A stretch of 15,365 bases of DNA from DATLSM01 sp049585815 (lineage in GTDB: Bacteria > Actinomycetota > Thermoleophilia > Solirubrobacterales > 70-9): assembly GCA_049585815.1 (NCBI GenBank), contig JBAVAR010000153.1, positions 1-15,365 on the forward strand, written 5' to 3'. The notes beneath the pieces were generated by a model. The model saw only the letters and a program-made list of their open reading frames with translations, did not search any database and was not told the origin of the DNA. Below are positions 6,118-12,592 of the stretch, in pieces; position 1 is the stretch's first letter; every line of letters starts with the position of its first letter. The position numbers and the translations under genes were made by a program.

Positions 6118-6831
6118 GTGTCGCAGGAGACGGCGACCGTCGCCGAGCAGGAGTACCTGGAGATCATGTTCTGGCTGGAGGAGGCCGGCCTGCCGATGAC
6201 CGGGGCCAACGTGGCCCGCGCCATGCAGCTCTCCCCGCCCACCGTGCACGAGATGATCGGCCGGCTGATCGAGGACGGCTACGTCGAGCGCGGCGCCGAC
6301 AAATCTCTCGCCTTCACCCCGTCGGGGCGCGTGCACGCCAGCCACATCGTCCGCCGCCACCGGATGATCGAGCGCTTCCTCACCGACGTGCTCGGCATCC
6401 CCTGGGATGAGGTGCATGAGGAGGCCGAGCGGATCGAGCACGCGATGTCGCCTGTACTGGAGGAGCGGATGCGGGCGGCGATCGGCGATGCGACCACCTG
6501 TCCCCACGGCCACCCGATCATCGAGGGAGCCCGCGAGCAGGGCTCGCTGTTGGCCGATGTCAAGGTCGGCGCCGAGGTCTGCGTGCTGCGCTTTGAGAAT
6601 GAGGCCGAGGATCTACTCCACTACCTCAAGGACGCCGGGCTGCGACCCGGCCTGGAGGGCAGGGTTGAGGAATCCGATGAGGGCGGTGTGAGGATCTCCT
6701 CCACTGAGGGCACCCACCGGGTCAGCCGCAGCGTCGCCGAGACGGTCTCGGTCCGCGCCGACCCAGCGCCGGCGCCGCGCGCGGCGATCCCAGAGCAGCT
6801 AGTGCTCTCCTCAGATCGCTACGGCCGCTAG
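6118..6831 (+). CDS. DtxR/MntR-family metal-dependent transcriptional regulator
   Basis: 237 residues. An N-terminal winged helix (about 8-75, recognition helix SPPTVHEMIGRL at 39-50) is followed by the metal-binding dimerisation domain (76-122), the CPHGHPI motif (128-134) and a C-terminal SH3/FeoA-like domain (about 150-222). The metal-ligand pattern is mixed. H81, E85 and H100 match the ancillary site of DtxR (H79, E83, H98). At the primary site the DtxR residues M10 and C102 are replaced by E12 and E104, with E107 and H108 kept, which resembles manganese-type MntR. Metal preference is therefore uncertain. The gene diverges from an FTR1 iron permease with an IdeR-type box between them, so it is the obvious candidate repressor of that permease and perhaps of itself. 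GTG start with a strong Shine-Dalgarno. Family certain; metal and targets inferred. Confidence 0.9.
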   Translation: MSQETATVAEQEYLEIMFWLEEAGLPMTGANVARAMQLSPPTVHEMIGRLIEDGYVERGADKSLAFTPSGRVHASHIVRRHRMIERFLTDVLGIPWDEVHEEAERIEHAMSPVLEERMRAAIGDATTCPHGHPIIEGAREQGSLLADVKVGAEVCVLRFENEAEDLLHYLKDAGLRPGLEGRVEESDEGGVRISSTEGTHRVSRSVAETVSVRADPAPAPRAAIPEQLVLSSDRYGR

Positions 6832-6835
6832 TCCA

Positions 6836-6855
6836 GCCAGGTGTCGGATTCTGGC
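6836..6855 (+). terminator. Weak hairpin after the DtxR-family gene
   Basis: GCCAG (6836-6840) and CTGGC (6851-6855) form a 5-bp stem with a 10-base loop just after the stop codon, with no U-tract. In GC-rich DNA such a repeat can arise by chance. The rest of the 94-base gap (6832-6925) holds only the ribosome site of the next gene; I see no clear promoter there. Confidence 0.2.
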
Positions 6856-6925
6856 CGAGGGTGCAACTCTCGCCAGGCTGACGTGTCTGCGCATAGAGGG
6901 CCAAAAACAATCGAAGGGGGCGCCC

Positions 6926-8623
6926 TTGTCTTCCAGTCGACGACTCAAGCGGGTGATCGGGTGCGCCGTCGCCGTCGCCGCCGTGGCCTCGATTGCGGCG
7001 GTACCCGCCTCAGCCCGCGAGGGCTACGTGACCAACAGCGGCGCCGGCACGGTTTCCGTGCTCAACCTGGCCAACAACTCAGCGATCGCGACGATCCCGG
7101 TCGGAGGGGGTCCGCGAGATGTGGCGATCGCCCCCGACGGCCAGCTCGCCTACGTGACCAATGAAGCCTCAGGCACCGTGTCGGTCATCAATACGGCGAC
7201 GAACACGGTTTCGGCGACGATCCCGGTCGGCTTGAGACCGCGGGGGATCGCCGTGGCTCCGGACGGCAAGAGCGCCTGGGTCGCCAACTCCGGAGACGAC
7301 ACCGTCTCGGTTATCGACACCGCGACCAACTCGGTCTCCGGGCCGCCGATCGGGGTCGGCGAAGAACCCGACGGCATCGCGATCTCCGCCGAAGGCGGCT
7401 CGATCTTCATAGCCCAGCGCAAGGGGGGCAACATCGCGGTACTGAGCGCGGCCACCCGCTCGCTGACGGGCACGGTCCCCGACGCCCTCGGGCCCGACCA
7501 GATCGCGATCGGGCCCCACGGAGGGCGGGCCTACGTCACCAACAGCAGCTCGAATACGGTGACGGCGTTCGACCCAACCAACGGCCAGGTTTCCGGCACG
7601 CCGATCCCGGTCGGCAGCCAGCCTTCGGGCATCGCGATCGGCTCCAGCGGCACCGTCGTCTACGCGGCGGGATCCGGAGACGGCACGCTGACCCCGATCC
7701 TCACCTCGACCGGCGCCCCCGCCACCGCGATCACCGGATTCAACCAGCCCGAAGGGGTGGCCGTGAGTCCAGACGGTTCGCAGGGCTACGTCTCCAACTC
7801 CGCCGGCGGCGTGGTCAGCGTCTTCAACACCTCGACCAACGCCCTCTCCGCCTCGATCCCAGTCGGCAGCGCGCCGATCGCGATCGCGATCATCCCAGAC
7901 CAAGCGCCGCTCGCCTCCTTCTCCATCACCCCCCAGGCGAGGGTCCAGGGCAAGAGGATCACCTTCCACGCCGGAGCCTCCAGGGATCCCGACGGCTCGA
8001 TCGCGACCTATGACTGGGAATTCGGTGACGGCAAGCACGTCAAGGTCTCCAAGGCGACGGTCACGCACACCTACGCGAGGCCGGGCACCTACACGGCGAC
8101 CCTCACGCTGACCGACAACGAAGGCTGCTCGACCGCACAGATCTACACCGGGCAGACCGCCTCCTGCAACGGCTCCTCACAGGCGCGCGCCAGCCAATCG
8201 CTCACCGTGGCCACCAATACGGGACCGGCGCTGAACCTCGGCGGCGGGCGGCGACAGCGGATCCGGGGGCCGGTCAACGTTTTTGCCCAGTGCCCGGCGG
8301 AAGCGTGCAACGTCGTGGGCGGCGGCCTCGTCGTGATGACGACCCTGCGGGGGCGCAGGGCGCTGACGGCAAGGCGGCGGCTGGGCTCGGCAAGGGCGGC
8401 CCTCGCCCCGGGTCAGTGGGGGCATCTGCGCCTGCGACTCTCGCCGCCAACCCGACGCGCGCTTGGCCGGGCGCTGCGCAGCGGCGGCGCGGCAAACGCC
8501 CAACTGAGCGTGCTCGCCACCAATGCCAACGGACTGAAGAGCAGCCGTCCGCGTTTCGTCACCCTGGTCGGCCCGCGCCACCACCACCGTCGCCGCCATC
8601 GCCACCTTTCACACCACCGCTGA
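6926..8623 (+). CDS. Secreted YVTN beta-propeller protein with PKD domain and His/Arg-rich tail
   Basis: 565 residues. A Sec signal peptide (basic n-region with RRLKR, hydrophobic 10-26, cleavage after the ASA at 28-30) precedes seven repeats of about 42 residues, each opening with YVTN-like (YVTN, WVAN, FIAQ, YAAG, YVSN) and closing with a PVG..P..IAI.PDG-type turn. Seven blades make one complete propeller (about 33-330). A PKD domain follows (about 332-428, with DPDGSIATYDWEFGDG core and HTY then Y/T strands), then a C-terminal module with two Cys and many Arg, ending in GPRHHHRRRHRHLSHHR. Such proteins are usually extracellular or wall-associated and used in binding; no catalytic motif is seen and I give no specific function. 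TTG start, supported by GAAGGGGG (6913-6920) five bases upstream and by the signal peptide. It stands alone between the metal regulator and an aminotransferase. No sortase motif or lipobox was found. Confidence 0.85.
   Translation: MSSSRRLKRVIGCAVAVAAVASIAAVPASAREGYVTNSGAGTVSVLNLANNSAIATIPVGGGPRDVAIAPDGQLAYVTNEASGTVSVINTATNTVSATIPVGLRPRGIAVAPDGKSAWVANSGDDTVSVIDTATNSVSGPPIGVGEEPDGIAISAEGGSIFIAQRKGGNIAVLSAATRSLTGTVPDALGPDQIAIGPHGGRAYVTNSSSNTVTAFDPTNGQVSGTPIPVGSQPSGIAIGSSGTVVYAAGSGDGTLTPILTSTGAPATAITGFNQPEGVAVSPDGSQGYVSNSAGGVVSVFNTSTNALSASIPVGSAPIAIAIIPDQAPLASFSITPQARVQGKRITFHAGASRDPDGSIATYDWEFGDGKHVKVSKATVTHTYARPGTYTATLTLTDNEGCSTAQIYTGQTASCNGSSQARASQSLTVATNTGPALNLGGGRRQRIRGPVNVFAQCPAEACNVVGGGLVVMTTLRGRRALTARRRLGSARAALAPGQWGHLRLRLSPPTRRALGRALRSGGAANAQLSVLATNANGLKSSRPRFVTLVGPRHHHRRRHRHLSHHR
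7022..7910 (+). repeat. Seven YVTN/YNCE-type propeller blade repeats
   Basis: Seven tandem coding repeats of about 126-129 bases. They are diverged in most blades but still similar at DNA level in blades 1 and 2, which share the identical 17-base block GCGACGATCCCGGTCGG (7088-7104 and 7214-7230). Related GATCCCGGTCGG or GATCCCAGTCGG blocks recur near 7607 and 7857. This shows expansion by intragenic duplication. Blades 4 and 6 are the most degenerate. Confidence 0.8.
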
Positions 8624-8637
8624 GGCGTTGCTAGGGT
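8608..8637 (+). promoter_or_regulatory. Promoter of the aminotransferase, leaderless type
   Basis: TTCACA (8608-8613, 5 of 6 to TTGACA), an 18-base spacer and the -10 hexamer TAGGGT (8632-8637), which ends 8 bases before ATG 8646. This is the best complete -35/-10 pair in the window. It overlaps the last codons of the propeller gene. It argues for ATG 8646 rather than TTG 8628, which would lie upstream of the -10. Confidence 0.5.
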
Positions 8638-8645
8638 CGGCAGCG

Positions 8646-9749
8646 ATGGCCTCCGAGACGATCTCATTTGCCCGCGGGGCGCCCAGCGCCGACATCCTCC
8701 CCCATGGCGCGGTTCGCGATGCCGCGGCAACCGCCCTCGCCACGGACTGGGAGCGAGCGCTCTCCTATGGAACCGGGATCGGGCACCCGGGGCTCTGCGA
8801 GTTGATCGCCGAGCGCCACGGAGGGCTCGAGGCCTCACAGGTGATGGTGGCCAACGGTTCGCTTGAGGCCGGGGCGATGCTCTTTGAGCATCTCCTTGAA
8901 CCGGGGGACCGGGTGGTGGTCGAGCAGCCCTCCTACGACAGGACGCTCCTCCTCCTGGCACGGCGCGGAGTCAAGCTGGTCCCGGTCCCGCTGGAGGCCG
9001 ACGGTCTGGACCTGAGTGTGCTCGAAGAGGCCCTTGCCGAGGGCCCGGTGAAGCTCGCCCACCTGATCCCCAACTTCCACAACCCCGCGGGCTGCACGCT
9101 CTCCGCCGATAAGCGGCGGCGGGTCGTCGAGCTGGCGGCCGAGCACGGCTTCTGGGTCTTCGAGGACGACCCCTATCGCGAGCTGCCCTTCGAGGGCCGG
9201 GCGCTTGAGACGATGCTCTCCCTCGACCGCTCAGATCGGGTCATCCACGCCTCCTCCTTCTCCAAGACGGTCAGTCCCGGGGTGCGGGTCGGCTACCTGG
9301 CGGGCCCCGCCGATCAGATCGCCAGGCTCGCCAAGCGCGCGAATGAGACCTACATCTCGCCCAACATGCTGGCCGAGGCCGTGGTGCTGGAGCTCTGTCG
9401 TTCGGGGGCGCTTGACCGCAACATCGAGTTCGTCAAAGGCGCCCTGCGCGAGCGCCGCGACGCGCTGGTCGATGCGCTCGGCGAGCAGCTCCCCGAGGCA
9501 CGTTTCGTCCTCCCCGGCGGTGGCTACTTCCTCTGGCTCGAACTTGCCGAAGGCACCGACACGGTGGCCCTGCTCGCCGAGGCAAAGGGGGAGGGCGTCA
9601 CCTTCGTCGCCGGTCCGGACTTCATGATCGACGGCGGCCAGAACAGCCTCCGCCTCTCCTTCGCCCCGGTTCGGGCTGAGCAAATCTCAGAGGGCGTCTC
9701 GCGCATCGCCCGCGCGCTTGACCGCCTCCGCGCCGGCTCCCCCGCCTGA
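8646..9749 (+). CDS. PLP-dependent class I/II aminotransferase
   Basis: 367 residues, fold type I, resembling LysN-type 2-aminoadipate/aromatic aminotransferases and the catalytic half of MocR regulators but without any N-terminal DNA-binding domain. Landmarks: ANGSLEAG (69-76) at the cofactor-phosphate loop, PSY (95-97), IPNFHNPAG (141-149) with the PLP-hydroxyl Asn, EDDPY (173-177) with the aspartate that pairs with the pyridine nitrogen, the Schiff-base lysine K207 in SSFSKTVSPGVRVG, and the substrate-carboxylate arginine in LRLSFA near the C-terminus. It would transfer an amino group between an amino acid and a 2-oxo acid; the substrate cannot be fixed from sequence. I choose ATG 8646, 18 bases inside the longest frame, because a -10 hexamer overlaps the region just after TTG 8628 and homology starts after 8646. 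Monocistronic; convergent with sucD. Confidence 0.9.
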   Translation: MASETISFARGAPSADILPHGAVRDAAATALATDWERALSYGTGIGHPGLCELIAERHGGLEASQVMVANGSLEAGAMLFEHLLEPGDRVVVEQPSYDRTLLLLARRGVKLVPVPLEADGLDLSVLEEALAEGPVKLAHLIPNFHNPAGCTLSADKRRRVVELAAEHGFWVFEDDPYRELPFEGRALETMLSLDRSDRVIHASSFSKTVSPGVRVGYLAGPADQIARLAKRANETYISPNMLAEAVVLELCRSGALDRNIEFVKGALRERRDALVDALGEQLPEARFVLPGGGYFLWLELAEGTDTVALLAEAKGEGVTFVAGPDFMIDGGQNSLRLSFAPVRAEQISEGVSRIARALDRLRAGSPA

Positions 9750-9770
9750 GGGAGGCAGCGCTGATCGACG

Positions 9771-9809
9771 GAGCCCTGGGCTCGGCCCGGGCGCGGGGTC
9801 CTAGCCGAG
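9771..9809. terminator. Inverted repeats in the aminotransferase/sucD convergent gap
   Basis: The 51-base gap between the two convergent genes holds two overlapping inverted repeats: GAGCC(CTG)GGCTC at 9771-9783 (5-bp stem, 3-base loop) and CTCGGC (9781-9786) with GCCGAG (9804-9809), a 6-bp stem whose loop contains the sucD stop codon (9801-9803). They cannot form together. No U-tract. A bidirectional terminator region is likely here, but the exact structure is uncertain. Confidence 0.35.
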
Positions 9810-10670
9810 GGTCTCGACGGCGATCCGTGCCGCCTCGGTGGGGCTCTTGCCAACCCGCACGCCGCGGGCCTCGAGCGCTTCCTTCTTTGCCTGTGCGGTG
9901 CCCGAGGAGCCGGAGATGATCGCCCCCGCGTGGCCCATCTGCTTGCCGGGAGGAGCGGTGAAGCCGGCGATGTAGGCGACGACCGGCTTGGATACCTCGG
10001 CCTCGATGAACTCGGCCGCCCGCTCCTCGGCGTCGCCGCCGATCTCGCCGACCATCACGATCAGCTCGGTCTCGGGATCGGCCTCATACATGGCGAGGAC
10101 TTCGATGAAGTCGGTGCCGATTATCGGGTCCCCACCGATCCCGACAATCGAGGAGTTTCCGGTACCCGCCTGCTTTAGCTCGTTGCCGATCTGGTAGGTC
10201 AGCGTCCCGGACTTGGAGACGACTCCGATCGGGCCCGGATCGAAGAACTGGGCGGGGATGATGCCGACGTTTGCCTTGCCGGGTGAGAGCACACCGGGGC
10301 AGTTGGGCCCGATCAGCCGCACCCCCGCCTCCCTCGCCTTCCAGTAGGTGTTGAGCATGTCGAGCACCGGGATCCCCTCGGTGATCGCGATCACCGTCTT
10401 AACCCCCGACTCGATCGCCTCATCGATTGCCGCGGCGGCAAAGCGCGCCGGGACGAAGATCATCGAGGTATTGGCACCGGCCAGCTCGACCGACTCGGAG
10501 ATCGTCTCGAAGATCGGCACCCCCTCCACCTCCTGGCCGCCCTTGCCCGGGGTGACGCCGGCGACCAGGTCGGTCCCGTAGGCGCGGTTGCGCAGACCGT
10601 GAAAGGAACCCTCGCGCCCGGTCAGGCCCGAAACGACGAGCCTGGTCTCGGTGTCGATCACGATGCTCAT
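9801..10670 (-). CDS. sucD: Succinyl-CoA ligase (ADP/GDP-forming), alpha subunit
   Basis: 289 residues, the normal length. The alpha chain binds CoA and carries the phosphohistidine intermediate while succinyl-CoA is converted to succinate with formation of ATP or GTP in the TCA cycle. The CoA-binding Rossmann domain occupies the first 130 residues (TGREGSFH 17-24, VTPGKGG 39-45). GPNCPGVLSPG spans 121-131, SKSGTLTY 152-159, and the catalytic histidine is H247 in QMGHAGAIISGSSGTAQAKK. Start ATG 10668-10670 overlaps the sucC stop as ATGA, so translation is coupled and the two subunits are made together. The N-terminus starts MSIVIDTETRLVVSGLTG, as usual for the family. Nothing looks damaged. 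Confidence 0.97.
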   Translation of the reverse strand: MSIVIDTETRLVVSGLTGREGSFHGLRNRAYGTDLVAGVTPGKGGQEVEGVPIFETISESVELAGANTSMIFVPARFAAAAIDEAIESGVKTVIAITEGIPVLDMLNTYWKAREAGVRLIGPNCPGVLSPGKANVGIIPAQFFDPGPIGVVSKSGTLTYQIGNELKQAGTGNSSIVGIGGDPIIGTDFIEVLAMYEADPETELIVMVGEIGGDAEERAAEFIEAEVSKPVVAYIAGFTAPPGKQMGHAGAIISGSSGTAQAKKEALEARGVRVGKSPTEAARIAVETLG

Positions 10671-11830
10671 CGGGCGCTGCCCGCCAGCTCGACCACGCGG
10701 CGGGCCGCGTCGAGCATCGTCTTCTCCTGGTGGAGGTTGGGCAGTTCGGCGGCGGCGAGGATCGCCAGCCCCTCCTCGGAGTTGGTGCCGTCGAGCCGTA
10801 CGACGAGCGGCACCCCGAGGTCCAGTTGAGCCGACGCCGTGACGATGCCGTTGGCGATCTCATCACAGCGGGTGATGCCGCCGAAGATGTTGAAGAGGAT
10901 CGCCGTCACCTTCTGATCGGAGACGATCACTTCGAGGGCGTTGACGATCGCCTCGGCTTTGGAGCCGCCGCCGGCGTCGAGGAAGTTCGCCGGGGCCCCA
11001 CCGGCCTGGGCGACGACATCGAGCGTCGACATGCACAGCCCCGCACCGTTGGCGAGGATGCCGACGTTGCCCTCGAGCTTGACGTAGGTGAGGCCCTTCT
11101 CCTTCGCCATCGCCTCCTGTGGATCATCGACCGTGTCGGCGATCTCGGCCAGGTCCTGGTGGCGAAAGAGGGCGTTGCCGTCGATCGTCACCTTGGCGTC
11201 GAGGGCAAGGACCTGGCGATCGGCGGTGACGATCAGCGGGTTGACCTCGATCAGCGTCGCGTCCTCGGTGGTGGCGACCTCGGCCAGCTTGGCGAGGACG
11301 CTCGCGACCTGATCGCCGACGTCCTGATCGAGCCCCGCGGCATCGACAATCGCCCGCGCGGCGGGCGGATCGAACGGCGCGGTCGGGTCGATATGGCGTT
11401 TGATCAGGGCCTCGGGGCTCTCCGCCGCGACAGCCTCGATGTCCATCCCCCCCTTGCTGGAGACCATCGCCAGAAGCTTCTTCTCGCCGCGGTCGAGGAT
11501 CACCGAGGCGTAGTACTCACTGGCGATCTCAGAGCCCCCCTCGACCCACACCCGCTCGACCTGGAAGGGGCCCTCGCCATGGGGGCCGACGATGTCCATG
11601 CCGATGATCGCCTCGGCGTGGGCCCGCGCCTGCTCGGCATCGCTCGCGATCTTGATCCCGCCCGCCTTGCCGCGCCCGCCGATCAGCACCTGGGCCTTGA
11701 TCGCGCAGGGGTAGCCGATCCGCTCGGCGGCGGCGAGAACCTCCTCGACGCTCGAGGCGACCTCGCCGCTGGGCACGGGGATACCGTGCTTGGCGAACAG
11801 CTGCTTGCCCTGATACTCGAGGAGGTCCAT
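10667..11830 (-). CDS. sucC: Succinyl-CoA ligase, beta subunit
   Basis: 387 residues (E. coli SucC is 388). It is the ATP-grasp nucleotide- and succinate-binding chain that pairs with SucD. Features: N-terminal MDLLEYQGKQLFAKHG, the ATP-grasp loop GGRGKAGG (51-58), IEVNPL with the metal-binding Glu/Asn, NGAGLCMSTLD, and FLDAGGGS plus FNIFGGITRCDEIA towards the C-terminus. Nucleotide preference (ADP or GDP) cannot be read with confidence. Start ATG 11828-11830 agrees with family alignments. No Shine-Dalgarno is visible; a -10 hexamer TAGGCT on the minus strand (11866-11861) would leave a leader of about 20 bases. First gene of a two-gene operon, divergent from a HAD hydrolase. Confidence 0.97.
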   Translation of the reverse strand: MDLLEYQGKQLFAKHGIPVPSGEVASSVEEVLAAAERIGYPCAIKAQVLIGGRGKAGGIKIASDAEQARAHAEAIIGMDIVGPHGEGPFQVERVWVEGGSEIASEYYASVILDRGEKKLLAMVSSKGGMDIEAVAAESPEALIKRHIDPTAPFDPPAARAIVDAAGLDQDVGDQVASVLAKLAEVATTEDATLIEVNPLIVTADRQVLALDAKVTIDGNALFRHQDLAEIADTVDDPQEAMAKEKGLTYVKLEGNVGILANGAGLCMSTLDVVAQAGGAPANFLDAGGGSKAEAIVNALEVIVSDQKVTAILFNIFGGITRCDEIANGIVTASAQLDLGVPLVVRLDGTNSEEGLAILAAAELPNLHQEKTMLDAARRVVELAGSAR

Positions 11831-11860
11831 GGGAGGGGCGCCCGACCGGCGCGGTGCGGC

Positions 11861-11870
11861 AGCCTATAAT
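11861..11870. promoter_or_regulatory. Overlapping divergent -10 elements, sucCD and HAD hydrolase
   Basis: On the plus strand TATAAT (11865-11870) is a perfect -10 consensus, 13 bases before ATG 11884. On the minus strand TAGGCT (11866-11861) is a TANNNT hexamer about 30 bases before the sucC ATG. The two share two bases, so polymerase could occupy only one direction at a time. -35 matches are poor on both sides. Confidence 0.45.
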
Positions 11871-11883
11871 GCCGCGCTTCCCG

Positions 11884-12567
11884 ATGCCCCTCCCAGCTCT
11901 CAAATCAATCAAATGGGTTACGACCGATTGCTACGGGACCCTGATCGACTGGGAGAAGGGGATCCTCGATGCCTGCAAGAAGGAGGCGGGCAAGGACGGA
12001 TTCAGCTTCGAGGAGGGTCCCTTCCTCGCCCGCTTCATGGAGGTGCAGGCGGAGATCATGGCCGGCTCCTATGAGCTCTACGCCGAGGTTCTGCGCCGCA
12101 CGATCGTCAAGGTCGCGGGTGAGCTGGGCTGGGAGATCGAGCCCTCGCGAGCCCAGTTTTTGCCCAACAGCGTCTCCTACTGGCTGCCATTCCGCGAGGC
12201 CAACGCGGCGATGGACCGACTCGCCAAGCGCTATGAGATCGGGATCATCTCCAACGTCGACGACAAACTGCTCGGCATCTCCCGCCGCCACCTGCGCACC
12301 GAACTCGACCTCGTCGTCACCGCCCAGCAGGTCCGTAGCTACAAGCCCGACCCGGTCCACTTCAAAGAGTGCGCGCGGCGGATCGGCGGCAAAAAAGGCT
12401 GGGTCCACATCGGTTGCAACTACACCAACGACGTCGCTCCCCTGCTGAAAATGAACGTGCCGGTGATCTGGGTCAACCGCCATGGCGAGAAGCTCGAGGG
12501 CCGCAAGGCGCCGAGCGCGACGGTCAAGAACCTGCGCGAGGCCGCCAAAAAGCTCGGCGCCTCCTGA
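11884..12567 (+). CDS. HAD hydrolase, haloacid dehalogenase type II-like
   Basis: 227 residues, the usual length for L-2-haloacid dehalogenase relatives. Motif I is TTDCYGTLIDW with nucleophile D15 and Tyr (Y17) where phosphatases have the second Asp; this D-x-Y pattern is typical of the dehalogenase branch. Motif II is IISNVDDK (S123, N124), motif III KPDPVHF (K154), motif IV HIGCNYTNDVAP (D183). A helical cap lies between about residues 25 and 110. True dehalogenase activity is not assured, since many relatives have other or unknown substrates. Two in-frame ATGs are possible. I prefer 11884 because the consensus TATAAT at 11865-11870 overlaps the earlier ATG at 11869, which could then not be in the transcript; the leader would be about 5-7 bases. 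It ends against the biotin carboxylase with a hairpin filling the 25-base gap. Confidence 0.82.
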   Translation: MPLPALKSIKWVTTDCYGTLIDWEKGILDACKKEAGKDGFSFEEGPFLARFMEVQAEIMAGSYELYAEVLRRTIVKVAGELGWEIEPSRAQFLPNSVSYWLPFREANAAMDRLAKRYEIGIISNVDDKLLGISRRHLRTELDLVVTAQQVRSYKPDPVHFKECARRIGGKKGWVHIGCNYTNDVAPLLKMNVPVIWVNRHGEKLEGRKAPSATVKNLREAAKKLGAS

Positions 12568-12592
12568 GCGGCCAGCCCCCCCTCCCGGCCGC
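12568..12592. terminator. Hairpin exactly filling a convergent gap
   Basis: GCGGCC (12568-12573) and GGCCGC (12587-12592) pair perfectly around a 13-base pyrimidine-rich loop. The element begins one base after the HAD stop and ends one base before the carboxylase stop, so the whole intergenic space is the hairpin. No U-tract. It probably serves as a shared GC-type terminator, which is an inference. Confidence 0.45.

Noticed and set aside
6962..6967. Possible lipobox at Cys13 of the propeller protein
   Set aside because: The cysteine lies at the very start of the hydrophobic stretch; a normal AxA cleavage site follows at residues 28-30.
7022..7910. Tandem repeats as a possible CRISPR array or intergenic satellite
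   Set aside because: The repeats are in-frame blades of a coding propeller, are diverged, and lack constant repeat/spacer structure.
7169..8068. Minus-strand frame (299 codons) opposite the propeller gene
   Set aside because: It is a periodic Asp/Arg/Gly-rich mirror of the propeller repeats, not a gene.
8628..8645. TTG 8628 as start of the aminotransferase
   Set aside because: The -10 hexamer at 8632-8637 would lie inside the coding region, and the six extra residues have no family support.
10730..11869. Long plus-strand frame (379 codons) opposite sucC
   Set aside because: sucC is intact and full length; the opposite frame has no motifs and a biased composition.
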